Below, in pieces: positions 50,438 through 59,342 of a stretch of DNA of 64,000 nt. A model generated the notes under the pieces. The model saw nothing but the letters and a program-made list of their open reading frames with translations. It ran no database searches and had not been told where the DNA came from. The stretch's first letter is position 1, and every line of letters starts with the position of its first letter. Location: the NCBI RefSeq assembly GCF_900091455.1, contig NZ_LT607412.1, positions 5,332,001-5,396,000 on the forward strand, given 5' to 3'. This stretch comes from Micromonospora coriariae. Its GTDB lineage: Bacteria > Actinomycetota > Actinomycetes > Mycobacteriales > Micromonosporaceae. The translations under genes and the position numbers were made by a program.

Positions 50438-52071
50438 CGTCCGAACCACTCGACCGTACGGTCGACCGCCGCGCGTTTCTGGCCCGCGCCGCCGCTCTGG
50501 CCACCGTCTCAGCCGTGGGCGTCAACGTCGGACTGCCCTCGGTTGCGCTGGCGAGCAGCGGCCTGTCCACCAACGCCAAGCCGGGAGCGGGGGGACGGCC
50601 GCTGGACCAGCCGAATGCCTACACCAAGCCCCGGCCGGAGGCGCTCGCCGATCCGTCCGAGCTCACCGTCGCGGAGGCAGCCTGGCTCATCCGCGCCGGC
50701 AAACTCACCCCCGAGCACCTGGTCGAGGCGTACCTGGATCGCATCTCCCGGTACGACGGCAGCTACCAGGCGTTCAACCAGGTGCTCGCCGATGCGGCCG
50801 TCGCGGCCGCGAGAGATGCCGGACGCAGGCCCCGACACGGTGCGCTGCACGGCATCCCACTGGCCATCAAGGACAATTACTACACGGAAGGCGTCCCCAC
50901 CACCGCGAACTCGTTCCTGTTCAAGGACTTCGTGCCTCCGTACGACGCGACTGCGGTGGCCCGGTTGAAGGCAAGCGGCGCGATCGTGCTCGGCAAGACT
51001 CAGATGGGCCCGCTGGCGACCACCCGTGCCACCACGCCGGCTGGTGTGATCACCACGGTGAACGCCTGGACGCCGACCGACCGCGGCGTCGACCCGGGCG
51101 GGTCGTCCACCGGCACCGCCACCGCGGTTGCCGGCCGGATGGCCACCTCGGGCATCGGCACGCAGACCGGCGGCTCGATCACCGCCCCGTCCAACGCGCA
51201 GAACCTCACCGGCCTCAAGCCGACCATGGGTCGGGTCTCGGCGGCCGGCATCATTCCGCTCACGTACAGCCGCGACCATCCGGGCCCGTTGGCGCGCGAT
51301 GCCAAGGACGCCGCGATCATGCTGACCGCGATGGCAGGCGAGGATCCCATGGACCCGCGCAGCCAGGGCCTGCCCCACGTACCCAACCTGATCGACGCGG
51401 CGAGCCCGGTCTATCAGGGACGCCGCGTCAAGCTGCGCTGGAAGACCCGGATCGGCGTGCTGCCGGGCTTCGCCAACGGCACCTCGCCCGGTGCGCTGGC
51501 CCGTACGGCGTACCTGGCACAGCTCGCCGCGATCCCGGGCGTCACCCTGGTGGACGTGCAGCTGCCCGCCGAGTGGAATCAGCTGACCGGCAGCACCTTC
51601 AACAACATCCGGTTGCCCGAGCGAGCCGAGCCGTTCATGCCGTACCTGCGCACAGACCTGCGCGGCTTCGGGGTGTCGGTGACCAGTTGGCTGCAAGGAG
51701 CGCTGATGGGTGGCAATGAGTTCATCACCGGTCAGCGGGCCAAGCTGCTGCTGATGGACCGGGTTCTCAACGACCTCTTCGACGGCTGCGACGTCGTGGT
51801 GCAGACCGACCCGGTGCCCTTCGACATCCTGGGCCTGCCGGAGATCGCCTTCCCGATCGGGTTCACCACCGCGGGGCGACCGGTCGGCACCATCCTGGGC
51901 GGCCTCCCGTACGCCGAGGACCGGCTGTTGTCGGTGGTGGCCGCCTACCAGGCGGTGACGGACTGGCATCTGCGGCGGCCGGCCGACCCGCCCACCGCCG
52001 CCGCGCGGGGCGCAGCTCCCGCCGAAGCGCTCCGCCTGACAGCCGAGGAGGTCGCCGAGCTCAGCCAGTGA
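50434..52071 (+). CDS. Tat-exported amidase-signature enzyme
   Basis: A 545-residue amidase. DRRAFLARAAALATVSAVG is a twin-arginine signal at residues 9-27. The Ser-cis-Ser-Lys active site is complete: Lys in IPLAIKDNY (about 147), cis-Ser in TGGSITAPS and nucleophile Ser in DPGGSSTGTA (about 222). The amide substrate is unknown; export points to an extracellular amide, peptide or lipid amide. The ATG at 50434 overlaps the preceding small gene and is better than 50422. Confidence 0.9.
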   Translation: MTSEPLDRTVDRRAFLARAAALATVSAVGVNVGLPSVALASSGLSTNAKPGAGGRPLDQPNAYTKPRPEALADPSELTVAEAAWLIRAGKLTPEHLVEAYLDRISRYDGSYQAFNQVLADAAVAAARDAGRRPRHGALHGIPLAIKDNYYTEGVPTTANSFLFKDFVPPYDATAVARLKASGAIVLGKTQMGPLATTRATTPAGVITTVNAWTPTDRGVDPGGSSTGTATAVAGRMATSGIGTQTGGSITAPSNAQNLTGLKPTMGRVSAAGIIPLTYSRDHPGPLARDAKDAAIMLTAMAGEDPMDPRSQGLPHVPNLIDAASPVYQGRRVKLRWKTRIGVLPGFANGTSPGALARTAYLAQLAAIPGVTLVDVQLPAEWNQLTGSTFNNIRLPERAEPFMPYLRTDLRGFGVSVTSWLQGALMGGNEFITGQRAKLLLMDRVLNDLFDGCDVVVQTDPVPFDILGLPEIAFPIGFTTAGRPVGTILGGLPYAEDRLLSVVAAYQAVTDWHLRRPADPPTAAARGAAPAEALRLTAEEVAELSQ

Positions 52072-52075
52072 CGTG

Positions 52076-52106
52076 CGAAGGGCGGGCATTCAATGCCCGC
52101 CCTTCG
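52076..52106 (+). terminator. Perfect hairpin after the amidase gene
   Basis: 15-bp arms (52076-52090 and 52092-52106) around a single base (in practice a TTCAA loop). Directly follows the amidase stop. Confidence 0.85.
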
Positions 52107-52120
52107 TGGCCACGCCAACG

Positions 52121-52146
52121 CCAAGGACTGTCCATTGCATCCTTGG
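52121..52146. repeat. Inverted repeat upstream of the second M14 gene
   Basis: CCAAGGA (52121-52127) and TCCTTGG (52140-52146), with a 12-base centre, lie 191 bases before the M14 start. The rest of the 230-base gap is AT-richer and probably holds the promoter. Confidence 0.35.
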
Positions 52147-52336
52147 TGGAAATGTCATGCCTGAACAAAATTGGTCCTGGTCAGATCCGGCACAGTGGTG
52201 AGTCTCAAGATTTCCTCAACTGCCATCCTGAGCATTCCGGACCTCGATCGAAACCTGTTGAATCGAGCTATCCGATTGGCGCGGCCGCCCCTACCGGACC
52301 CTTTTCCGTCGTGTACGTACTGCGAAGGGGTATCAG

Positions 52337-54925
52337 GTGAAACGAAGACTGTCCCGGACAACGGTGTCGGTTGCTTGCGCGCTGGCTCTGGTCGGTACGC
52401 CGGTGTTGACGTCGGCGACCACCGCTACCGCCTCGAACCGCGTACCGAAGCCGGAGTCGGTGATCGGCTGGGCGCCGTGTGCCGACTACAAGCTCGCCAC
52501 CTACGAGCAGATCGCCGAGTACTACCGGGCAATCGACAAGGCCAGCGACCGGATGAAGCTGGTCGAGATCGGCAAGACCAGCGAGGGACGGCCGCAGCTG
52601 ATGGCGATCGTCTCCTCCGAGAAGAACCTCAAGGACGCGAACCTCAAGCGCTACCGGGAAACCTCGGTGCGGCTCTCTCAGGGCGACTCGCTGTCCGAGT
52701 CTCAGGCGCGTGACCTGGCGAAGAACGGCAAGGCCATCGCCTGGGTCGACTTCGGCATCCACTCCACCGAGGTGGCCGGCCACCAGACCGCCCCACAGTT
52801 CGCGTTCGACCTGGTGACCAGCGAGACGCCCGAGGCGCGAGCGATCCGGGACAACGTCATCACCCTGTTGGTGCCGAACGTGAACCCGGACGGCGGCACG
52901 AAGGTCGCCGAGTGGTACAAGAAGAACCTCGGTGGGCCCTACCAGGATGCCAGCTACCCCGAGCTGTACCAGAAGTACGCCGGGCACGACAACAACCGGG
53001 ACTGGTACATGTTCAACCTGCAGGAGACGCAGAACGTCGGGCGTCAACTGTTCCACGAATGGATTCCGCAGGTCATGCACAACGTGCACCAGACCGCGGT
53101 CTTCCCCGCCCGGATCAGCATCCCGCCGTACGAGGACCCGCTGAACCCGAACATCAACCCCCAGGTGGTCCGGGGTGTCAACCTCGTCGGCGACGCGATG
53201 GGGCAGCGGCTGGATCGCGAGGGCAAGGTCGGCGCGCTGGCCCGCCAGTCGTACGACATCTGGTGGAACGGCGGCGCGCGGACCGCGCCGTACTACCACA
53301 ACCAGATCGGCATCCTGACCGAGACCGCGCACGCCTCGGCGACCCCCAGGGTGTACGACCCGGCGACCTTCCCGAAGACCTTCGCGGACGGCACCTCGAC
53401 GAGCGAACCGTCGGTCTTCTACCCCAGCCCCTGGAAGGGCGGCGAGTGGCACCTGTCGCAGAGCTGCGACTACATCAAGTCGGCCTCCTGGGCGATGCTG
53501 CGGGTGGCCAGCGACGACCGCGAGGGCCTGCTCTACGGCGTGGCGCAGATGGCCCGCGACGGTGCCCGCAATGGTGCCGGCACCACCTACGTGATCCCCG
53601 CGGATCAGGCGGACTTCCCGACCGCCACCAAGCTGGTGGACAAGCTGCGCTGGAACAACATCCAGGTCGAGCGTGCGGTGAACTCCTTCACCGTCGGCAA
53701 GCGCACATACCCCGCCGGGAGCTACCTCGTGCGGGAGGCCCAGCCGTACCGGGCAGCCGTGTTGGACCTGCTGAACCCGCAGGTCTATCCGGACCGCCGG
53801 CTCTACCCGGGTGGCCCGCTGGAGCCGCCGTACGACATCACCGGCTACACCCTGTCGTTCCAGATGGGTGTCGCCGTCGACAAGCTCGGCCAGCCGGTGC
53901 AGGCCAGCACTGTCCGGGTCGACTCGCCGAAGGTGCCGGCGGGTGTGGTGGCCGGCGCGCCGAAGTACGCGTACGCCCTCGACCCCCGGGTCAACGACAG
54001 CTCCGCCGCCGTGAACTCCCTGCTTGCGGCGGGGGACAAGGTCTTCCGCAGCAGCGCTGAGGTGACCACTCGCAGTGGCAAGCTGCCGGCTGGCACGTTC
54101 CTGGTGACGCCCCGTCCGGGCACCGAGGCTCGGGTGACGGCGCTCGCCGCCCAGTACGGTCTCAGCATCGCCGCGGTGGACGCGAAGCCGGCCAAGGTGC
54201 GGGAGCTCGTCGCGCCTCGGATCGGACTGTACGACGGCTTCAACAACTACGACGAGGGCTGGACCCGGCTGGCCCTGGACCAGTTCGGCTTCGGTTACCA
54301 GAAGCTGACGAACGCGTCGGTCCGGGCCGGCGATCTGCGGGCGAAGTTCGACACGATCGTGCTGCCCGACGCCACGTACAACTCGATGCGCAACGGCCGG
54401 GCGGCTGGCTCGCTGCCGCCGGAGTACACCGGCGGGATGACCGACGCTGGCGTGGCCAACCTGAAGGCGTTCGTCGAGGCGGGCGGCACGGTGGTCACCC
54501 TCAACAAGGCCGCACAGTTGCCGATCAAGGCGTTCGACGTGCCGGTCAAGGACGTCACCGAGGGGGTGCCGGACACCAGCTACAACATTCCGGGCTCGGT
54601 GCTGAACCTCAACGTCGACGCCAGTGACCCGGTCGCCGCCGGGTTCGGATCGACCGCGTCGGCGTTCGTCGCCGACGGGCCGGCGTTCGAGGTCGAGGAC
54701 GGCGCGCAGGGTGTCACGGTGGCGGCCACCTGGCCGAAGACCAATCTGCTGAAGAGCGGCTTCCTCCTCGGTGAGGACGTTATCGGTGGCAAGGCGGCAG
54801 TGGTGACGGCGAAGGTGGGCGACGGGCAGGTGGTGATGATCGGCTTCAAGCCGCAGCACCGGGCTCAGTCGCACGGTACGTACCGGCTGCTGTTCAACGC
54901 GATGTACCTGGGAGGTCAGCGCTGA
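52337..54925 (+). CDS. Secreted M14-family zinc carboxypeptidase (862 residues)
   Basis: A second, divergent member of the large secreted M14 group. Signal peptide (about 1-33), M14 domain with His/Glu in GIHSTEVAG (about 140-144) and His in MHNVHQ (about 248), then a long C-terminal region similar in kind to the 43611 gene. The GTG at 52337 has AGGGG 6 bases upstream. Substrates unknown; the presence of two suggests extracellular protein or peptidoglycan-peptide turnover. Confidence 0.88.
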   Translation: MKRRLSRTTVSVACALALVGTPVLTSATTATASNRVPKPESVIGWAPCADYKLATYEQIAEYYRAIDKASDRMKLVEIGKTSEGRPQLMAIVSSEKNLKDANLKRYRETSVRLSQGDSLSESQARDLAKNGKAIAWVDFGIHSTEVAGHQTAPQFAFDLVTSETPEARAIRDNVITLLVPNVNPDGGTKVAEWYKKNLGGPYQDASYPELYQKYAGHDNNRDWYMFNLQETQNVGRQLFHEWIPQVMHNVHQTAVFPARISIPPYEDPLNPNINPQVVRGVNLVGDAMGQRLDREGKVGALARQSYDIWWNGGARTAPYYHNQIGILTETAHASATPRVYDPATFPKTFADGTSTSEPSVFYPSPWKGGEWHLSQSCDYIKSASWAMLRVASDDREGLLYGVAQMARDGARNGAGTTYVIPADQADFPTATKLVDKLRWNNIQVERAVNSFTVGKRTYPAGSYLVREAQPYRAAVLDLLNPQVYPDRRLYPGGPLEPPYDITGYTLSFQMGVAVDKLGQPVQASTVRVDSPKVPAGVVAGAPKYAYALDPRVNDSSAAVNSLLAAGDKVFRSSAEVTTRSGKLPAGTFLVTPRPGTEARVTALAAQYGLSIAAVDAKPAKVRELVAPRIGLYDGFNNYDEGWTRLALDQFGFGYQKLTNASVRAGDLRAKFDTIVLPDATYNSMRNGRAAGSLPPEYTGGMTDAGVANLKAFVEAGGTVVTLNKAAQLPIKAFDVPVKDVTEGVPDTSYNIPGSVLNLNVDASDPVAAGFGSTASAFVADGPAFEVEDGAQGVTVAATWPKTNLLKSGFLLGEDVIGGKAAVVTAKVGDGQVVMIGFKPQHRAQSHGTYRLLFNAMYLGGQR

Positions 54926-54938
54926 CCTGACGCCAGTC

Positions 54939-54973
54939 GTGGTGGCCGAGCGCGCTCTGCGCTCGGCCACCAC
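54939..54973. terminator. Perfect 15-bp hairpin after the M14 gene
   Basis: Arms 54939-54953 and 54959-54973, loop GCTCT. Between convergent M14 and DUF4190 genes. Confidence 0.85.
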
Positions 54974-55024
54974 GCTCGTATGGTGAATGCGTGATGGCGG
55001 TCGCGCTGTGCGTGCGGCCTCGGT

Positions 55025-55423
55025 TCACGGGCTGGGCGTGGTCGAGGGCGTCGCCGCGCCGATCAGTCCGCCGAAGAAGACCATCATCGTGAGGATGACC
55101 ATGGGGGCGACGAAGACGTACCCGAGGACCAGGCCGGCGATCGCCATGCCGCGCCCGGACTTCGAGTCGTTGCGGGTGTCGTGCAGGCCGACGTGGCCGA
55201 GGATGACGGCGAGCAGGCACGGCACCCCGAACAGGCACCACCCGCCGACCACGCCGAGGATCCCCAACACCAGCGACGCCACGGCAACGCCGGAGGTGGG
55301 TGGGCCGTGCACGACGATGTGCGTCGGCGGGTAACCGATCGGCGGGTACGGGCCGGGGCTGGCCGGCGGGGCCGATGCCGGCAACGCGGGCCGGTGCGGG
55401 TCATAGCCGGGCTGATAGCTCAT
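55025..55423 (-). CDS. DUF4190 membrane protein
   Basis: A 132-residue protein: a Pro-rich cytoplasmic N-terminus (about 1-40) and two transmembrane helices with GVAVASLVLGILGVVGGW and GRGMAIAGLVLGYV, the DUF4190 pattern. Common in actinobacteria; function unknown. The ATG at 55423 has AGGAG 5 bases upstream. Confidence 0.82.
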   Translation of the reverse strand: MSYQPGYDPHRPALPASAPPASPGPYPPIGYPPTHIVVHGPPTSGVAVASLVLGILGVVGGWCLFGVPCLLAVILGHVGLHDTRNDSKSGRGMAIAGLVLGYVFVAPMVILTMMVFFGGLIGAATPSTTPSP

Positions 55424-55453
55424 GGTCACTCCTGTTTGGGCCGGTAGGTCCGG

Positions 55454-55843
55454 TCATCGCTGGTCGAGTCGGGCGAGCAGCGCGTTCACCTCGGTGTGCA
55501 GCCGGCGCAGCTCCGCGGCCGTCGGCGCCAGCTCGTAGCAGTGGTGGTGCGCGGCGGTCGAGAGCGTGGCCCACGCGTACGCCACCCGCCGGGCGGTTTC
55601 CGTGCCCGGCCCGAGCCGTCCGCGCAGCATCAGCTGCTTGGCTCGGCCCTGCCGGCAGGCCGCGACGGTCGGCTTGACCCGCCGCCAGTAGGCGTCGATG
55701 CCGCCTTCCAGGGCGAGCCGGATCAGGCAGGCGCAGGCCCGAGGCCACCAGCCGCCGGGAACGGCGACGGCCCCCAGCAGGCCGGAGCCGCGCAGCAACT
55801 GGTCGGCCGCCGCCAGGCAGCGCTGCGGCGTCGGCGCGGTCAC
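55454..55843 (-). CDS. Small HEPN-like partner of the SMC-type ATPase
   Basis: A 129-residue helical protein ending in WATLSTAAHHHCYELAPTAAELRRLH, a pattern typical of a HEPN-type C-terminal helix with conserved His (about 99). The GTG start overlaps the stop of the ATPase gene (GTGA), so the two are translated together. HEPN domains are common RNase effectors or antitoxin-side partners of conflict systems; whether this one is active is not clear from sequence, because the usual Arg before the His is not evident. Confidence 0.6.
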   Translation of the reverse strand: MTAPTPQRCLAAADQLLRGSGLLGAVAVPGGWWPRACACLIRLALEGGIDAYWRRVKPTVAACRQGRAKQLMLRGRLGPGTETARRVAYAWATLSTAAHHHCYELAPTAAELRRLHTEVNALLARLDQR

Positions 55844-58293
55844 CGCAGCGCCTCGGCCAGGAAGCGGGCGTCCGCGACCAGGCCCGGCAGGTCCGCCAGG
55901 TACGCGCCGTGCACGCCTTCCCGGCACGCCTGGTATGCGTCCACCGCTCGCCGTCCGTGCCGACGGCTCAACTGGCCGAGGACGTCACCGCCCCGATCTG
56001 CGTCGTCGAACAGCGCCAACGCGACGATGGTGGTCAGCCGCCGCGACGCGGCCTCGATGGCCGACTCGATGTCGGCGTGTGGCACACCCCGGGCGACCCG
56101 TACCCGCCAGACCACCCGGTGGCAGGCCGCCTCCACTGCCGAACGGCACAGCTCCGCCACCACCGGCCCGCGCACCTCGGCGGGGATGTCCCCGTTGCGA
56201 GACAGCGCGTTCGCGTCGTCCAGGTAGCGGCTCACCGGATCCGAGCCGGGCCGCAGCGTCACCACCGACCGCTCCGCCCGGTGCACCTCCACGATGCGGG
56301 CATCACCGAGGCCGAGCCGGGTGACCGCGTCGGGCAGGCGGGTGTCGTGGGTGAAGACCACCACCTGCCGCTGCTCGGCCAGCTCGGCGAGCACCCGCGC
56401 GAGGCCGTCCACCTTCGACGGGTCCATGCTCTGCACCGGGTCGTCGACCACGATGAACCGGAACGGGCTCTCCGGGGCGCAGCTGCGCGGCAGGAAGGTG
56501 GCCAGCCCGAGCGCCTGCATCTCACCCTGGCTCATCACGCCCAGCGCGGTGCCGTTGTCGGCGCCGTCGACACTGACCGGAAAGACCACCCGACGCCGGG
56601 TGTTCGCGCCTTCGAGCGTCATCGCTCCCAGCTCGACGTTGCTCTCCTGCCGCAGCTGCGCCCAGATCCGCTGGGAGTGTCCGGCGAACGGCGCGACCCG
56701 CTCGTTGCGGATCTCCGTACCGGCGTCCTTCAGCCAGCCGCGCGCGGCCTTCAACCGGGCCAGGGTGGCCTCCCGCGCCGGCAACCCGCCGGCGGCGGCC
56801 ACCCACTCGCGGACCTCGGCCGCGGCCGCCCGCCAGCCGGTGTCGCGCTGCCGCAGAAACGCCTCGGCGTACGCGCGGGCCGCGTCCGCCGCCGCCACCA
56901 CCGCCGGGTACCGCGCGGCCAGGTGGTCGGCCAGGTCGGCCGGCTTCCCGGGTACGCGCCGTAGCGCGGCCACGGCCTCGCGCAGCGCGCCGACCGGCGC
57001 CTCCGACCCGTCACCGTCGGGCACCGCGAGGTCATCGATCAGGTGGTGCGTCTGCCGCAGCAGAGTCGTGAGCCGGGTCGTCGCCGTCTGGGCGGCGACA
57101 CTGCGCTGCCGGAGGTCGGTCAGCGACTGCGCGGCGGCGGTACGCCACCCGCCGTCGAGGGTGCCGGTGGCGCAGACCGGGCACGACCCGTCGCCCTGGT
57201 CCTCGTGATGTTCGAGGGCGAGGCGGAGCAGTTCGGCGCTGCGCAGCGCGGCCCGGGACCGGCCGCCGTCGTACCGCAGGGCCTCGACCGCCGCCTCCCG
57301 CAGCTGACCCGCCAGCCGGGTCACCTCGTCGACCGGCGGCGGGGCGAGAGCGGCGAGTTTCCGGCAGAGCAGCACCGCCCCGTCGGTGGTCGGCTCGTCC
57401 GGCTCGTCGAGGATCGCCGTCACCGCCGCGAGGTCGACCGCTCCCCGGCCGCGCAGCAGCGCGGCGGTTCGCCGGGCCCGGTCGTCGGTGATCCCGGACA
57501 GCGCGTCGGCCAGGGCGGAACGCTGTGCGCGTACCTCCTTGATGGTGGTGTCGTGCGGCCGGGCGGCGCGCAGCAGACGCTGGTCGGCGTCGGTGAGCGC
57601 GTCCAGGCCGAGGATCGCGAACAGCGCGTCGAAGAGCTGGCTCTGCGTGCCGGCGGCGAGCTTGCCCAGCTCGGCGGCGGTGAGGAACGGCCGGTACAGC
57701 TCCAGCGGGCGGGCCAGACCCAACTCGGTGAGGCCGGTGTGCCGGCCCCGGGCGCTGGTGACGCTCACCTCGGCGTCGGCCAGTTCGGCCCCGACCGGCC
57801 AGGCGCGGTGCACCCGGGTCGGCGTGGCCACCCCGTCAACCCGCAGCTCCACGCCGATCCAGCACGGATCCGGGTTGTGCAGGTTTCGCCACCCCGTACG
57901 CCAGACGCTCGTCTTGTCGGCCCACCGGGCGCTGTCGCCGGTGAGGGCGAGTTCGACGGCCTCGGCGAAGCTGGACTTGCCGGAACCGTTGCGGCCGACG
58001 ACCAGGGTGAGGCCCGGACCGGGGTCGATCCGGAGGGTCCGTTCCGGGCCGACGCCCCGGAAGCCCGCGACCGTCACCGACTTCAGCCAGATCCGGTCCG
58101 CCGGACCGTCGCCGGTGGGGGAGCGGGGGTCGAGTCGGGTAGGAGTGCCGGCGAGGGCGGCGGTCAGGTCTTCCTCGCTGGTCAGCGCGGCGAGGACCAG
58201 CTCGGCTGTCTGGGTCGGTACGTCGTCAGCGGCGGCGAGTCGGTCGAAGATGATCTCGATCAGGGGCGTGGTGGGTTGGGGAGGCTCGGTCAT
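55840..58293 (-). CDS. SMC/RecN-like ATPase with zinc hook and HEPN-like C-terminus (RloC-like)
   Basis: An 817-residue cytoplasmic ATPase. N-terminal P-loop GRNGSGKS (about 101), a coiled-coil region with a CPVC zinc-hook half (about 369), the ABC-type signature MSQGEMQAL (about 585), Walker B FIVVDDPVQSMD (about 615) and H-loop VFTHD (about 645). The C-terminal 150 residues contain RSAVE (about 718) and REGVHG (about 792), in the order of the catalytic Arg, Glu and His of the HEPN-type anticodon nucleases PrrC and RloC. This suggests a phage- or stress-activated tRNA or RNA nuclease controlled by the ATPase. The ATG at 58293 has GGAG 6 bases upstream. Confidence 0.8.
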   Translation of the reverse strand: MTEPPQPTTPLIEIIFDRLAAADDVPTQTAELVLAALTSEEDLTAALAGTPTRLDPRSPTGDGPADRIWLKSVTVAGFRGVGPERTLRIDPGPGLTLVVGRNGSGKSSFAEAVELALTGDSARWADKTSVWRTGWRNLHNPDPCWIGVELRVDGVATPTRVHRAWPVGAELADAEVSVTSARGRHTGLTELGLARPLELYRPFLTAAELGKLAAGTQSQLFDALFAILGLDALTDADQRLLRAARPHDTTIKEVRAQRSALADALSGITDDRARRTAALLRGRGAVDLAAVTAILDEPDEPTTDGAVLLCRKLAALAPPPVDEVTRLAGQLREAAVEALRYDGGRSRAALRSAELLRLALEHHEDQGDGSCPVCATGTLDGGWRTAAAQSLTDLRQRSVAAQTATTRLTTLLRQTHHLIDDLAVPDGDGSEAPVGALREAVAALRRVPGKPADLADHLAARYPAVVAAADAARAYAEAFLRQRDTGWRAAAAEVREWVAAAGGLPAREATLARLKAARGWLKDAGTEIRNERVAPFAGHSQRIWAQLRQESNVELGAMTLEGANTRRRVVFPVSVDGADNGTALGVMSQGEMQALGLATFLPRSCAPESPFRFIVVDDPVQSMDPSKVDGLARVLAELAEQRQVVVFTHDTRLPDAVTRLGLGDARIVEVHRAERSVVTLRPGSDPVSRYLDDANALSRNGDIPAEVRGPVVAELCRSAVEAACHRVVWRVRVARGVPHADIESAIEAASRRLTTIVALALFDDADRGGDVLGQLSRRHGRRAVDAYQACREGVHGAYLADLPGLVADARFLAEALR

Positions 58294-58497
58294 GGTCGTC
58301 TCCAGGCGTGTGGTGTCCGCGGGCCGACGACTCGCCGGCCCGCCCGGGTGAGCGGTGGAAGTGGGGAGGCCGCTGGCGGCCCGGCTGGGGTGAGCAGCGG
58401 AGTCGGGAGTCGGTCGTGGCCGTCGGACGCTGTAGAGCTGATGTCGCAAACGAATCAGTGGTTCAACGCCGGCCGCTCCGGGCACCCCGCGGAGCGG

Positions 58498-59316
58498 TCA
58501 GAGCGTGGCGTTGGCGTGCCAGTCGCGCAGGAACGCGTCGACCAGGGCGTGCGCCCGAGGACGCAGGTCGAAGGACTCCTTCTGCCGCCGGCGGGCCATG
58601 TGCGACAGGCCGTCGGCGGCCTCGTTGAGGGCGTGGCCGCTGTGCCCCTTGACGTGCGCGAACGTCAGGTCCGGGCGGCGGGCCACCTGCTCGGCGAGCC
58701 GGACCAGGGTGGGCTGGTCCGACCAGCGGCGCTCCCGCAGGCTGTAGCCGGCGGGCATCGCGCCGGTCTCGCCGGCCTGCCAGCGGTGCAGGTAGCGCAG
58801 AGCTGTCAGGTTGTCCAGCAGGACCGTCATGCCCACCGGCGCCTCGTCGTACCCGGTCAGCAGGTAGTCGACCGCGCGCAGCTCGTTGATCAGCACCCGG
58901 GAGACGCCGGTCGGGTCAAGCTGGCCGGTACCCCGACCGAGCAGGCCGTAGTGGCCATCGCTGACGACGTACCCGAGGCCGCCGACGCGGCCCTTCCAGC
59001 TGGCGTCGGTCGCGGCGACCAGCGGCGCGGACGTCGTAGCCCAGCGGACCACCCGACCGCGACCGCGCTGCGGGTCGTCGCCGGACCAGCGGTGGATGCC
59101 GTGGTCGCCGGCCAGCCGCTCGGCGGTGTCGAGCAGCTCGCCGGCGGAGGTCAGCTCGTCGTAGTGGGCGGCGGTGAGGGCCAAGCGAACGGCGTCGCCG
59201 ATGCACTGGCAGTCGTCGCAGCCGGTGGGACGGGTGAAGGCGCGCAGGGTGAGGGCGCGGTCGTGCAGCGGCGGGGGGAGCAGGGCCAGGGTGCGGAGGA
59301 ACTCATCCGGACGCAC
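58498..59316 (-). CDS. RNase HI-domain protein
   Basis: A 272-residue protein with a C-terminal RNase HI fold: Asp in ATDASW (about 104), Glu in LINELRA (about 144), Asp in LLDNLTAL (about 164), His in VKGHSGH (about 224) and Asp in NEAADGLS (about 234), so the active site is intact. The N-terminal 90 residues include a CDDCQC cluster (about 34), possibly metal-binding. The GTG at 59316 has AGGAGG 4 bases upstream. Its position beside the conflict genes is suggestive but not proof of a role in defence. Confidence 0.85.
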   Translation of the reverse strand: MRPDEFLRTLALLPPPLHDRALTLRAFTRPTGCDDCQCIGDAVRLALTAAHYDELTSAGELLDTAERLAGDHGIHRWSGDDPQRGRGRVVRWATTSAPLVAATDASWKGRVGGLGYVVSDGHYGLLGRGTGQLDPTGVSRVLINELRAVDYLLTGYDEAPVGMTVLLDNLTALRYLHRWQAGETGAMPAGYSLRERRWSDQPTLVRLAEQVARRPDLTFAHVKGHSGHALNEAADGLSHMARRRQKESFDLRPRAHALVDAFLRDWHANATL

Positions 59317-59342
59317 GACGCCTCCTGACGTCTCGGGGGGAT

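Noticed and set aside
52268..54973. 901-codon frame opposite the second M14 gene
   Set aside because: Shadow frame; composition typical of reversed high-GC coding DNA.
57043..59328. 761-codon frame opposite the SMC-like ATPase and RNase H genes
   Set aside because: Spans two real genes on the other strand, both with intact motifs.
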